Assembly: GCA_000727475.1 (NCBI GenBank)
Contig: KL647292.1
Location: 2,733,592-2,797,591, forward strand
Length of the DNA stretch: 64,000 nt
From: Sarcocystis neurona
Lineage: Eukaryota > Apicomplexa > Conoidasida > Eucoccidiorida > Sarcocystidae
Reading direction: 5' to 3'
The notes beneath the pieces were generated by a model. The model was not told the DNA's origin. It saw only the letters and a program-made list of their open reading frames with translations, and made no database searches. Shown here in pieces: positions 25,001-36,229 of this stretch; position 1 is the stretch's first letter; each line of letters starts with the position of its first letter. The translations under genes and the position numbers were made by a program.

Positions 25001-25604
25001 GATGGGGAGCCAAGAGGTGCCGTTACGAGGAGACGTGCACGAAGCTGTGGATCGGGGACGATCGGCCACCTCAATTCTTGCATCTTCCCAACTAGGCAGT
25101 CGCGCTTCTTTACTGTTTGCGTCGGCACCCGACGTAGAAGGTGGCAGAGCTCTAGATATTGCTCTGTGGGGAGAACCCAGTGGTTCTTCCCCTGGCGTCC
25201 GCCACGTAGCTAGGAGAATGCAGCAACAGGAGACACGCGGCAGGTGGCGTCGGAAGACCGCGTACTTCCCCATTTCAAAGAATTTCGCCGCTGGCTACCG
25301 ACCGGCTCTGCAGCACAGAAACTCTTCCACAGAACCGTCTGCTCTTGGTGGCATTCCGCGCTCCGCCACTGGCGTGCCTACACGACTTTTTGAGAGACTG
25401 CTGTCTGCTTCGCCTCCGCCCGCGGTCCCCAACCATCGCCGGCTCACGCCAGCAGCCGTTTGCGCCACGGCAGCAGGGGCAGCTGTGGCTGCAAGCAGCC
25501 AGAGCGGCACACAAGCGAGTGACGCCCAGCATCTACGGCGTACACCGTTATCCGCCGCACCTGAATGTACCGCACAGGAGAAAACTCCCAACGGTAGCGA
25601 CTGA
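12057..25604 (+). CDS. CNNM/DUF21-CBS family (magnesium transporter-like) membrane protein
   Basis: This is a homologue of the CNNM/CorC family, which exports or regulates Mg2+ at membranes. Hand-placed exons, with consistent phase, are 12057-14692, 16750-16969, 17607-17745, 18764-19303, 20900-20967, 22241-22320, 22932-23056 (or 23041), 23212-23321, 23934-24104 and 24201 on. The DUF21 membrane domain begins near residue 835 (GLTTGLMAFDELQLLV) and continues with LLCNALAMEALPLFLD, FVGEIFPQAL and PISRLLDCWLSD. The CBS pair follows: GALDMACKSVCDLMVPL, ILAKGHSRIPVYEK, VRGVLLVKSLVLIDP, YKLLNEFQE and LGIVTLEDVIEELIQEEI. The chosen ATG starts a signal-peptide-like stretch (MLLRAFLLLLLLLP); ATG 11985 is an alternative. 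Residues 40-830 are Ala/Ser/Arg-rich low complexity, and exon 4 carries a similar insert. The end is unresolved: exon 10 meets a TGA at 24363, but an open Ser/Ala-rich stretch with a good acceptor at 24701 runs to 25604 and is probably the last exon. Confidence 0.85.
15541..15625. repeat. TA-rich microsatellite in CNNM intron 1
   Basis: Runs of (TA)n broken by GCACGTGCAA and CGTATG. It lies in the first CNNM intron. Confidence 0.9.
15950..16079. repeat. TA-rich microsatellite in CNNM intron 1
   Basis: Three (TA)n blocks separated by short TATG/TACG-rich linkers, in the same intron as the 15.5-kb tract. Confidence 0.9.
18405..18428. repeat. (TA)n tract in CNNM intron 3
   Basis: A pure (TA)n run of about 22 bases. 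Confidence 0.9.
18498..18519. repeat. Inverted repeat, 10-bp arms
   Basis: AACCGCTGCT and AGCAGCGGTT are perfect reverse complements with only CA between them, in CNNM intron 3 shortly upstream of exon 4. With a 2-base spacer it could extrude only as a cruciform or form a hairpin with opened apical pairs. Confidence 0.8.
21965..22051. repeat. Duplicated CT-rich unit followed by (TA)n
   Basis: A unit CCGATTCCGCAG followed by (CT)n occurs twice in a row and runs into a (TA)n tract, in CNNM intron 5. Each copy contains a pyrimidine-flanked CAG, so each could mimic a splice acceptor. Confidence 0.85.
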
Positions 25605-26870
25605 CTGGCTCACTAATCACCTGCGAGAACCGAAACTTTGGATGCCGCAGTAAGGAAGAGGGGAACTCCTGCCAGGGGTAGTCACTTTTCGGCAGCCCCG
25701 GTAGCAGCAGCTTCCGCGGAACCCTCCACTTGGGACGATAGGGGGCAGGTGACCAAACGGAGCACATGCACTTGGAATGATTTCAAATCGTCAAGTTGAA
25801 CAAGAGTCCGTAAAGGGTATCGTGCAGGGTCCGCAGATATCTCTCAGACGCTCCAAAGAGGCAGGTGGTCAAACAGGTGACAACGGTAATAGAAGCATGT
25901 GTTCGCTTGAAGTGCGGAGCACTTGAGCAGCGACTTTACAATCTGTGTCTGGGGAAGTGGGATTCAAGTGATCTGTGCCCAGAGGTACGCCGTCGTCTCC
26001 GCATCGTTCGCGTAGACAGAAGAACGAAGGTGGTGTACAGCGGCAACCCTCTCTTCCCGCTTTCACGGCCTCGAGTGTCAGTCCCAGAAGAAACGCGCTC
26101 GGCATCTGCAGCTTTAGTATGCCTTGCTGTCATATTAGAGCAACTGGTCGGTTTAGGGGGTCACCAGGGACTTGACGAGCAGGACACTTTTTGAAGCATC
26201 TGTGCAAATGGTACATCGATGTGACCAAGCTGCTTTCCAGCGAACGTTGCTCTTGCTCCTTTCGAAAAGAGGTTTTGACAGTGGGATAGTGCGTCGTGCT
26301 TTTGCGTAATTTTATATCAGTCGAACCGCACCAGGCGTGACCTCGAAACCAGTCTGTTACGAGATGGGCAAACAAACCGTGGGATGTAATGAATTCCCGC
26401 ATTTCTGTCGTAGAGGTACTCTAAGTAGGATTCTCAATATGCGCTAAGAAAACTTCTTGATATGGCGTAAGCGGGCACAAGCATATCTGGTTAACCCGTT
26501 TTCCCTTGGCTGAAACGTGCCGTACTTGACGATGCAGGCGGCGACGCAGAAGCCGCTTCTGTGTGAGCCCTGGAACCTGTACAATGCAGCAGAGCGTCGA
26601 GCGATTATAATGAGAATTCTCAGCAAATTTTTGCTCAACTCTTTACACTTACTTGCTTCTTCCTAAAATAGACGCAAGCTGCTCCGGCTGCACATATGAG
26701 CCAATTAACGTGCTTCAGCGCGCTAGAGAACAGCCCGATCACCGCTGGGTTTGACTGCTGTTTTCAGGACTTTGAATAAACCATATTCGTCTGCAGGGTT
26801 ACCGTTTCATGAACAGCGCAACCATTCGCATCCAGTGGGACATTTGGCATTCTGGCGTCAGTTGTGGTGG
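25605..26870. other. Convergent intergenic region
   Basis: This separates the end of the CNNM open stretch (+) from the stop of the RCC1/IPT gene (-). It presumably holds both 3' UTRs. I see no further gene; open frames are short and unremarkable. Confidence 0.5.
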
Positions 26871-29800
26871 TCAGTCAATCGACATGCACTTACACTGCAA
26901 ACGGAGCACTGAGCAATGATTCAAATGGACAAAGTGTTGTCCATCTAGTGAAATCTCTCCCAAAGCGAAAAGGACGCCGTCTGTTGCTGAAGTATCCGCT
27001 TGCTGCGAGTCCACGGTAATGGGTGGGATAGTCACCTGAAAGAGGAGAGCAGGATTATTGTGATTGCGCTTTATGACACAGAAAGTTGTTTCTTCCATAC
27101 ACACGCTGTGAAATTCACTGTAATAACGGCATAAGGGCGACAGTGTGGGACTCACCGTGAGGGTGGGGCCGCTTGACTTGTCGTCTTCGGCGTCGACGTG
27201 AGTGTTCAGATCACTAGCTTTTTCGTGTTTTTTACTGGACGTTTTGTTTCCGGGTGCGGCTCCTGAAGAAGACGCGCCGCCAACGGCTGCTATCGAGGGA
27301 CCGCCTGACGAGCCACCAGCCGCCTTACTCTTCAGCCTGCTAGAAGCACTCGAGTTCTCTACCGGTGCTCCGCCGCCTCCTGGATTGGGTGCGCCTCCCG
27401 CATTTTTCTTGCTTGCTATTGTGGCTCCCGTGTTCCCTGTTCCACTTGTGCCAGCCACCGGTCCTGTCAGGGGTTTTCCCTTCCCTCCACTATCTGGAAG
27501 TGCCCCCCGTGATCCGGGGTGTTTCTTTTTAATGCGACAGTGGTCAGACTGCAGCACGATGCGGTGGGGTTCCATATCCAGTGCAGCTGGCAACAGGACG
27601 ACACGCTGTACAGCTTCGGGCGGCGGGGCCACATTGCCTTCTTGCTGCAACGCGTAGGCGTCCATCTCACCGACGCTCGCGGAGGCCGGTGGAGGAAACG
27701 GCGGGAGCGAGCCAGCGAATTCACTTTTAAGGACAGTCAGGCGAACCTGCGCACTCTGAGTGACTACGGCCGACTGTAACGAGATCACCAACGTAGTGCC
27801 CGGCATAATCACGTTTTCAAGGTCTGCCTCAAACAACTCTCCTCCTTCGGAAACCGTGTACGCCAGCATGCCTACAACGACTGGCTCACTGTCATAATGT
27901 AAGAAAGTTTTCCCAGAATGACTGAAAACTTGTCCATTGAACGACAGGTGAACGGAAACGGGCGAGCACGGCAGTTCAGCGACGTTATGATTCGCATTTT
28001 CCACCGCGTCTCGCGTAGGTGAACATTTCGCGGACAGCCCTGGGGCGGCGTCACTCTTGCAGTTCGTCGTCGTCCGTCGTTCCCCGAGTGGTCCTCCGAA
28101 AAAATTACCCTTTTCCGTGCTGCCCACCTTGGATTCCAAGATACTGAGGACGTGCTCTGCGGGTGACGTCTACAAAAACCACAGAGAACCAAACAAGGAA
28201 TGACGGGTAGTCTCCTTGATATAGACGCGAAGCACAGTTCGACAGCGTAAACATTTTTAAAAAGTTGGGCTAATCAGCGTAGTGTGCGCATTTGTTTACG
28301 TCGATATGTTCCCTGATTGCATGCAGAGGTATCCACTAAGTAGGCTGCAAGAATGCGGCTTGCTGGTCTCACCGGTAGCGATCTCCGTTCCGGCATGATG
28401 AAGTAAACTAGCTCTGCTTCGGGTTCCATGCAACAGGGCACGACCTGTTGGTAGCCGTCGTCGTACTTGAGTAGCACGGCAGTTTCGCTGGAGTGGCAGT
28501 GTTCTCTCGCTCGAATATACACCTTCGTCTCACGACGACTGTACCCAACGTCGGGAAATAGTTCTAAAATCTCTGCATCTAGCACGCGAAGAGGAAGCGG
28601 TCTTCCCGTAAAGTTGACACCTGGGATAGGCAGAGGGAAAAGAGGATTTGCATCGCCTTACGCAGTTTTGACTGCTTTCTCCATGGAGGATACTCTCGAT
28701 GAACGACCGTACAGGAGCTTAAAGTGTAGCAGCAAGGGTAAGTCTTTTCGTTACACACTGGCATATACGCTCTGGTCTGTAGAGCTCAGGACAAGGTGTG
28801 TCCGCCAATCGTAGTTGTTCACCGTTCAAGGCGATGTCGACAAACACGTCAAAGTGTTTGACGTGTTTGCTTCCATCAAACGCCGGCGAAGAACACTGCA
28901 GCGCCACTTCCTGTGGAGTTGCCAAATGAAAGCTTTCTTTTTTAGACTTCATCTTCGCAATTCGTGCAGGCACAAGCACGAAGTAAGAGAGATCCTGCCC
29001 TTCGTCTTCTGCGGTGCACGTAAGCACAGCTGAATCGCCTGGAAAGGTCTGTGGTGCGCTGCCCACGGCCGCTGACTCCATTGAGCCCTCAGTGATTTGC
29101 TGACACCCTTTCGAACTTTGGAACGAACTTTCTGAATCAACGCTCTGTCCTACTCCTGTTTTCCGGCCTGCGCCACCACCAGTTTCAACCTGGCTGCGCA
29201 CGGCAAAGGGCTGTGCCCCATCGCTACGTTGACCGGTAGAATACCGTTCCGGTGCGGTACTTTTTGCTTTTTCATCATCTCGCTTGTTGTGAAGTGGGCT
29301 TTGTTCGGAAGAGGCGGCCCCAGGTGTGTGCGATGATGGCGTAGGAGACGAGTAATGATCTTTTGGATGAGGAAGGCAACGGTTGGGAAAAACGGCACCG
29401 TGGTACTTGTGAATGCAGGTGAACTTGACCACGATGTTCTCCTCTGGGATACCGGATGGAATGTAATCCAAGAGTATGGACAGTGTGAGACCACCTGCAG
29501 ACACGTCGAATGCAAAAAAGTATACACCAAATCCGCCCTCTCCATGGGAGCTATAGTGACAGGAGTCCCCATGGGGGGAACCAACAACCATCCAGCCTGC
29601 TTCACAGAACCCTACAGAACAGTGCAGGTACCCGTGCTCACCGCATTGCGTTGCACAGCATGTAGTAGCCTGTCTTACGCGCGGAGCTGTCGTGGTTTGG
29701 TGCCTCTCACTGTAGTCCATTTACTAAAAATAAACGGGTAAGTAAATTGTATGTGACCAAAATAAAAGGATGGCTTCATCTGCGGCATCGGCAGTCGCTG

Positions 29801-32800
29801 TTGGGGCATGTGTCAGCGAACACGGTAAGGTGTGGTAAGCACATTCTAGAATACCTTTTACTGTGACGTTGTTCGGACACACGGCAAGAACAGCTTCAGG
29901 AAACCTTGCGAAAAGGACGGAGGCGGCAGCCTTGTTAAAATCCGCATTGCTCCAGCAGCAGCCTCCATCTACGGAGACCTGCAAGTCGACGCATTGCGAA
30001 AGCCTAAACACAGTGTAGTAGCCACAAGGTCGAACGAAAACTCGCTGCTCAGTCGCGGCTTCACTATAATTTGCAGTTGCCCCTGTGCGCACAGGTGTGT
30101 CCGCAGCTGTGTGTCGGCGCAGCTCAAATGATAAATCGTTCTTGAAAGTGTGCAAGGACGGCGCTTCGATTTCCGTTGTACAGTGTAATGGAAGGACACT
30201 ACCTTTGCGTCGGCCTCCTCACCTCCAACGCATAAGGAAGCACTTGAGCTGGTTGACTGTTAAGAAAGCACTTTGTTTCGTGATAGGCCCGAACAAACTC
30301 CTCTTCCCTGGGTGTTTCTGGCTGAAAATAGCTTGCGTCTGGAAGGGATGTGTCCTGCGACTCTTTGCCACAAACTAACTCAGGCTCCGCTGGGGGACTC
30401 TCTGTGCTGAAGCCTCGATCTTCCCACCGAGGGGGAACCCTCGCATTGCTACGGCTAGACGACGCATTCGTTGTGTCCTGTGGCGCACCGCTGCAGTTTT
30501 TTTCAACTGCAGAAGCGTTGCCCGAGCTGCCGTGGAGCAACGTGGGGCACGTGCAGTGGATCTCGGCGACTGGCATCACTTCATCAGCAAGCCGCCGCAG
30601 AAAGCGCCCCTTAACCACTGTGGCTGTCAGTGGAGTCTTGAAGACGCTAGACGGACCAGACGCGAGGCTTCTAAATCGCACCAGGACGTCGTGTGCCAGA
30701 CATTTCTGTACCGTCCGCTTTTTGTTTGACCCCTCGCTGTCGATGGGTGCCTCAAAAATCCCAGAAAGCGGCCTTCCGCTATGCACACTACTTTGATTCG
30801 CTAGCGCACGTAGGTGCAAAGCAGAAGGTGCAAATTCAGTGGTATTTTCTTCAGTTTTCATAGGACTCGTACGTTCTTCCCCAACCTCGTCTTCTTTTGC
30901 TCTGCGTTGGTGGGCGCACGGTTCTGCTTCGTGTCCACCAGACACAACTGGCGAATAATGACTTTCGGGACAGTAGCAGGCGCGATTAGTTCCGAGAAGC
31001 CCATCCTCTCGGTCTGCAAGTGCTACCTCTTCCTTGTCAGCGATGTGACATTCGTCTGACATTGCCTCTTCACAGGTCCTATTCGCTTCATGATCTTCAC
31101 GTGTGGAAGAAGAGGTGTGGGGAAATACTGTGATGCTCAACCGAAGATTGATAGGGGGTCCTCTAGGAGAAGGCAGGGGCACAAGACTTGGTTGCACTCG
31201 TAGCACTTGGCACGGCACGAATGCCACTAAAGCTTTGTTGCTGCCAGCAATACCAGTGACCGTCACCCCTTCCAGCCCTGGTACGGGCGCTGAGTACGAG
31301 TGGCCCGAATCACAGACGCAACAATTTCGACTATCTATCGAGCAGGACAGCAGTAAGTACGGTTGTACGCGGCATAAAGCGGTGAAGAAGATAACACTTT
31401 AGCTGTTGGCTAGACTAGACTGGCACCAGCTTCAGGAGAGTCGGTGGACGCGCGTCAATCTTTATTGCATTTAACACCAGGAGGATTTGCAGGGGCACCA
31501 CTCCGTATGTTCAACGGTTTGAATGACCAAAGTCCCAGACTACACTCGGGCGAGGCATGCCTCTTATACTACGGGAAACCACGATTTTGGAAAATGGAGT
31601 CCGGTATGACTTTTGAGGCAAGCGACTGTAGCTGTTTAGTCGCTCACGCGCGCAGGCATTTGGACGCAGCAGTGTACTTGTGGAAGTAGCAAGAAGCCAG
31701 GACCAAAGGGTGAAAACGCACTTCTCGTACTGTTTGTGCCCCGCAACTACAGGCACGTGCAACAGACGAGACGTCGTGAAGGTTAGATTCGCTTAGAAGA
31801 GGGTAGGTGGCTTTCTAACCTGGAATGAGATTCCCAGATGTGCATCGGGTGTCCTGCCCATATTCGCACTGTGTGCGGTCCAGCAGTTGAGCACAGGCTG
31901 CGGCCTGCTTTGCGTTAGGGGTCTGACCAGCCAAAAAAACACGCCCGTCACTGCTCAAGAAAGCCGAGAAAAGTTGGCCGGCACAGATCTGTAAAATGGC
32001 CACTTGCGTTTTCAGCTCGTCCTCTAGGTTGTCCACCACACGTGGCTCTTGATAGTTGCTTTCTTCGCGGCGCCAAGCAGCCTCACAGACTGCGGCACTC
32101 CTCGCTCCGTGCCCTCGATTCTCGTTATCTCGAGGTGCAGATCGCTGTGTTGGCCGCGAACTACCACCCGTCCCTGTCAAACTTGGTCTTTCATCCCCGG
32201 TTTCACTGTGCTTTATGCGTGCTGCGTAGCAGCCACTGCATGCTTCTACTGCAAACGACACCTGGCTGTTTGCGCCACCCCAATCCTCTGAAAACACGCC
32301 AAAGCTTTCTGCAAAACCATTGTGCGCTAGGTCCTCCATATGAGATTTTTCGCGGTGTTCGCCATGAGTGACGTTTCGTTTTTGAAAGGCACCTATTTGA
32401 GTGAGTGCATCAATTGTGGAGGTCGTATTTTCAAGGTGGCCACCACTGTTGTCATCCGACCCTCTCTTTATTAGGGCTTCTGGAGCGTATGCACAGCCTG
32501 GCCAGCCACCAAGGTTTCCTCCACTCCCGCTATTCCCACAGTAACGTACCGCTTGCACGGCACTCTCGTAGTCCTGTATACGTGTCGGTGCGTAACAAGA
32601 TCGCAAATGACCCAAGCCGAGTTGTCCCGCTATGTTGAAACCCCAAGAATACACATCCCCGCTGGCTGTCAACGCGAGAGAGTGACGCCAGCCTGCTGCC
32701 ACCGCAACAACAAACGTAGATGTCTCACGTAGTTCGTCACAACTATTCTCCTCTCCCGCGAATCTGTCGTCGACATCGGCTTTGCAGTGTTCAACACAAT

Positions 32801-35800
32801 GCCCACGGTCACGCGCAGCTGTTGAAGATTGACACCGTCGCTCCTGCAAGAAGCACTGGGCGAAAGGAAGTTGCACTTGTCGCCCTCTCTCGGGTAAAGC
32901 ACTCCTGGTGTACAGCATTCTGCGACCCTCAGATACTGTCCGTCGCGTGCTCAGACCGCGAGCGTCGCGTGACTGTCTAACAACGTTCATTCTAAAATGT
33001 ATTCTTTGCGGATGAGCCTGGGGGGAGCATCTGATGCCGAGTCCCAGCTGCCCACAATCGTTACTGCCCCAGCCAAAACACTCTCCGTCCTGAGAGTGAG
33101 CAATAACGTGAGATTCGTTGCAGGAAACACCTGTGATGAAGATACGCATGAGGCTGGCGACAAAGCGGGGTGCAATAGCTACTTCTTCTGCGGCCCTGCC
33201 GAGTTGACCTGAGTATGCAGCGCCCCAGGAGTATACCTCTCCGGTGTCTGTTATCGCTAGTGAATAGTGGTCACCGGCACAGGCAGTTACTACCCTCTGG
33301 TTCTGTAGAGCTAATGTGTGGCGAAGATCGCACTGTCTTCGTCTTCCACGTACAATGTGGGTGTCCTTGGAAGAGTACAACGTTCCAGCACAATCACAGA
33401 GTAGCGTGTGTGCAGATCCTACGGAGATTTGAACAATGCGTGGTGGAGAATACGTGCAAATCCGGTTTGAATCCGTATGACCTGCATGAGGCGGGACCCT
33501 TGAGCAACTCTCTGGCGACCGGTTGAAACAGATTTGTGATGAGTACTGAGTCCCGTCGTCTTCCAGATATAGAATTGTTTGCGCAGGTAGTGTACGCCGT
33601 GACTTGACTTTGCACCTCGTTTCCGCTGCTGTTTGTGGGCCCCTACAAGCTTCCAAAAATGTGCCACCTTCACTGTATAGGCGGTGCCCCGCTGCACTTG
33701 GCTTTGTCTCTCTACTGGCATTGACGGAGACTTCCGAGCAGGATTCAGAATCACTTCGCGGAGAACAGTATTCGTGGGTGTCGGCAAGTTGTGGCGCCTC
33801 AAGGTAGGCATTTCTGCTTGCAACGCGGCAACCTCTTTCCTGCCGCTGCCAAGTGTCGGGGATTTTGCCATTCTCTAGTACCTTATTCGAAAGGGCTTTG
33901 AGTTGCGTAGATGCCCTCAGTTCAACGCCCTTCTTTGCAGCTGCCGGAGGAGATTCTAGGAGTACACACACGCTGGAAAGCCCTCCGGCTACGAGAACAA
34001 AGTGCCTCCCCCAGCCAGCGATAATCTGCTTGAACGCACCATTTGTTTCCTTATTAAGAATGAACACATTTCCCACGCGACAAGCTGGGCGTTGCCTGCG
34101 CGTATTTGCCCTTAGAGCGGTCGTTCGCAACGAAGCGAAACCGTCAATGTCTTTCATTGCCAGAAAAGATGACAACTGATGCGTTGCTGGAACAAGCCGG
34201 AAACGTCCTACGAGAGTGTTGACCAAATTTACCACATACGTATCGCCTCTTTGCAGAAGATCACTGTACACACTTGACACGAGTGTAGCTCTCTGCTGCA
34301 GAAGATAAGACGGCAATCATCGGGGTTACGGCGAACAGCGTGTGCGCAAATTTTTCCACGCATGCGTATCCATGTTTCCTAGCCTTAGCCGACTGCGTGC
34401 GTACGCATGTACTTTATGTAGAGAGAGAGTGGTCACTAAATCCATCCGGAGAGATAGTCACTAACAAGACGACACAGTCAATTCTTCAGCGGTGGTGGCC
34501 TCTTGGACCGCTCCACCGAGGAGGTAAGGGCACCTGTGCTGAGTAGTGTAAATGCGGACGGCAAGGGCTTCTGCTCTTACACAGCGTGCAAAGTCTATCC
34601 TTGGATACCTGTGCGCCTGTTGATGCAGCAGCTACCTGCAGAAATGTTGTCGCGAGAGAAGAGCGAGGGATATTAGTCGCCGCGCGACCTGCAATTGTCC
34701 TAATACGATCGTGCCCCGCTGTACACTGAAGACCGCGGACAGGGAATATCGGATAAGGTGCACACTTGTTCGGTGTATTGCAATTCGAAAGCCGAGGGCA
34801 GCTCCCTCTCGAGCTACTGGTAATTCGAATTACTTCTGGCGCTGCCGTACATGGACAGGCGCGATCATCGCGTAGGTAGGTGAACACAGCCAGCAAGTCG
34901 CAACTTTATAGACTTTGGTCGAAATGAGGAAAAGTCTCTCGAGGTCGGATCTCCTAGCACTGTGGTCGACAAGTTGCGGAAATCAACTTCGGAAAAGAAA
35001 TACGTATAACAAAAAGCAGCAAGCCATGATTTCTTGCCGCGTATTTTTGTCGCAGCCGATCACATGAGACTGTATTTCAACACCAGTGTGGGGAAATTTT
35101 TGTGAAGTCGATCACTGGAGCGGGCCTTCGGCCCCACTCGAGTCTTTCACGCACACAGAAAATCATGACAATCACTTGTATTTTCCTAATTTCTGCATCC
35201 CGGCTGGCCTCGGCCTTTGTTCACACGAGTCTGCATACCTGTTTAGGACCTTCGTTTGACTACTGCCTTGCTTCGGTCATCCGGCCCCCCTCAGGTACCA
35301 ATTCGAATACGGCCGCGAAAGCCGTAAACTACATCCGGTGCCTCGTACCGTGTACAGAAGTGACTGCTAGTTTATCGCATACGGGTGATATCACGTACTA
35401 CATATGTCCGTTTCCGTACGCATATCCGCGATTAATTCACTCTGCTTCAGTTCGTGCTGATAACCGGCTGCTTAAGACATAAAAGAATAATAGTACGTCA
35501 CTGTTGTTCGAGGTATTCGTTACTGAGTATACGCGTGTGTGTTCTCCTATTCCAAGGTGTGTACGTGTTGCGCAGTTCCCTTCCGGCGAGGCCCAGGGGC
35601 TGACTACGTATATAACTGCCATCCACGAAAATTTCATCGTGGACCCTGCAGGGTTCCATCTTGGTAGGCTACGCATGCGAATTTGCAATGAAGCACGCCA
35701 ATATCATAGTCTCCAGCCCCCCTGTAGAATCGGCTATCTAGAGACTGGATATTGTCGCACAAGCACGCACTCACATCAACGGTGGCAGCAACTGCAAGCA

Positions 35801-36229
35801 CCTCAAATCTTCCTCTGTGCTCACCCGCAACTCTGCTCTCCACCCTCCTCGGGCCGGAAATATTTCAGACGGAGACGCACTGAAGAGGCACTTTGGTTTT
35901 TTTCCATCTTTGACTTTTGTCCTCGCACCAGGCTCTCCATTTATGTGCAGAGGCTGCACGTGGGCAGTCAAGACAACTCGTCCGCTTACAGCCGTTGCAC
36001 TTGCCACCAGGATCAGCCCACTTTTTGAAGGCAGGCCATCGAGCGATTTCCTGAAAAAGGTGTACAGGGTCAACTGTGCTGTCGCGAATAGTGTACACCC
36101 GACGACGGCAGGAACTACATCCACTAAAGTGTCTTCTACTCTAGCGAGTGTCTTGCAGTCGTTACCACATCGATTGTCGCCGTTAATCCCGCGTAGATGG
36201 GATCGCAGGAGACGCAGGGGGGGAACCAT
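26871..36229 (-). CDS. Large protein with RCC1 repeats and IPT/TIG-like Ig-fold domains
   Basis: Minus-strand exons form one chain ending in a TGA at 26871. The central exon (34295-31820) encodes RCC1 repeats, seven-bladed propeller units typical of Ran-GEF and signalling proteins. Visible units include GDHYSLAITDTGEVYSWG, VSCNESHVIAHSQDG and AGWRHSLALTASGDVYSWG, with GQLGLG-type turns. Later exons (about 31.39-30.22, 30.15-29.88, 29.7-28.75, 28.63-28.37 and 28169-26871 with an intron at 27155-27036) carry beta-rich IPT/TIG-like segments such as DLQVSVDGG, PNNVTVKG, ILELFPDVGYSRRETKVYI and VSVHLSFNGQVFSHSG. Upstream pieces (36229-35802, 35721 on) also look IPT-like (SPSEIFPARGG). The RCC1 exon ends in a clean donor (CCAG/GTTAGA) and opens at a strong acceptor, so it is internal. 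Not all joins could be phased, and the ATG at 36229 is provisional. Two adjacent genes, split between the RCC1 and downstream IPT parts, remain possible. Confidence 0.6.

Noticed and set aside
35165..35482. Plus-strand ORF with a signal-peptide-like start (MTITCIFLISASRLASAFVH)
   Set aside because: It could be a small secreted or plastid protein, but it has no domain, no clear continuation, and lies where the minus-strand RCC1/IPT gene appears to have introns or exons. Too ambiguous to call.
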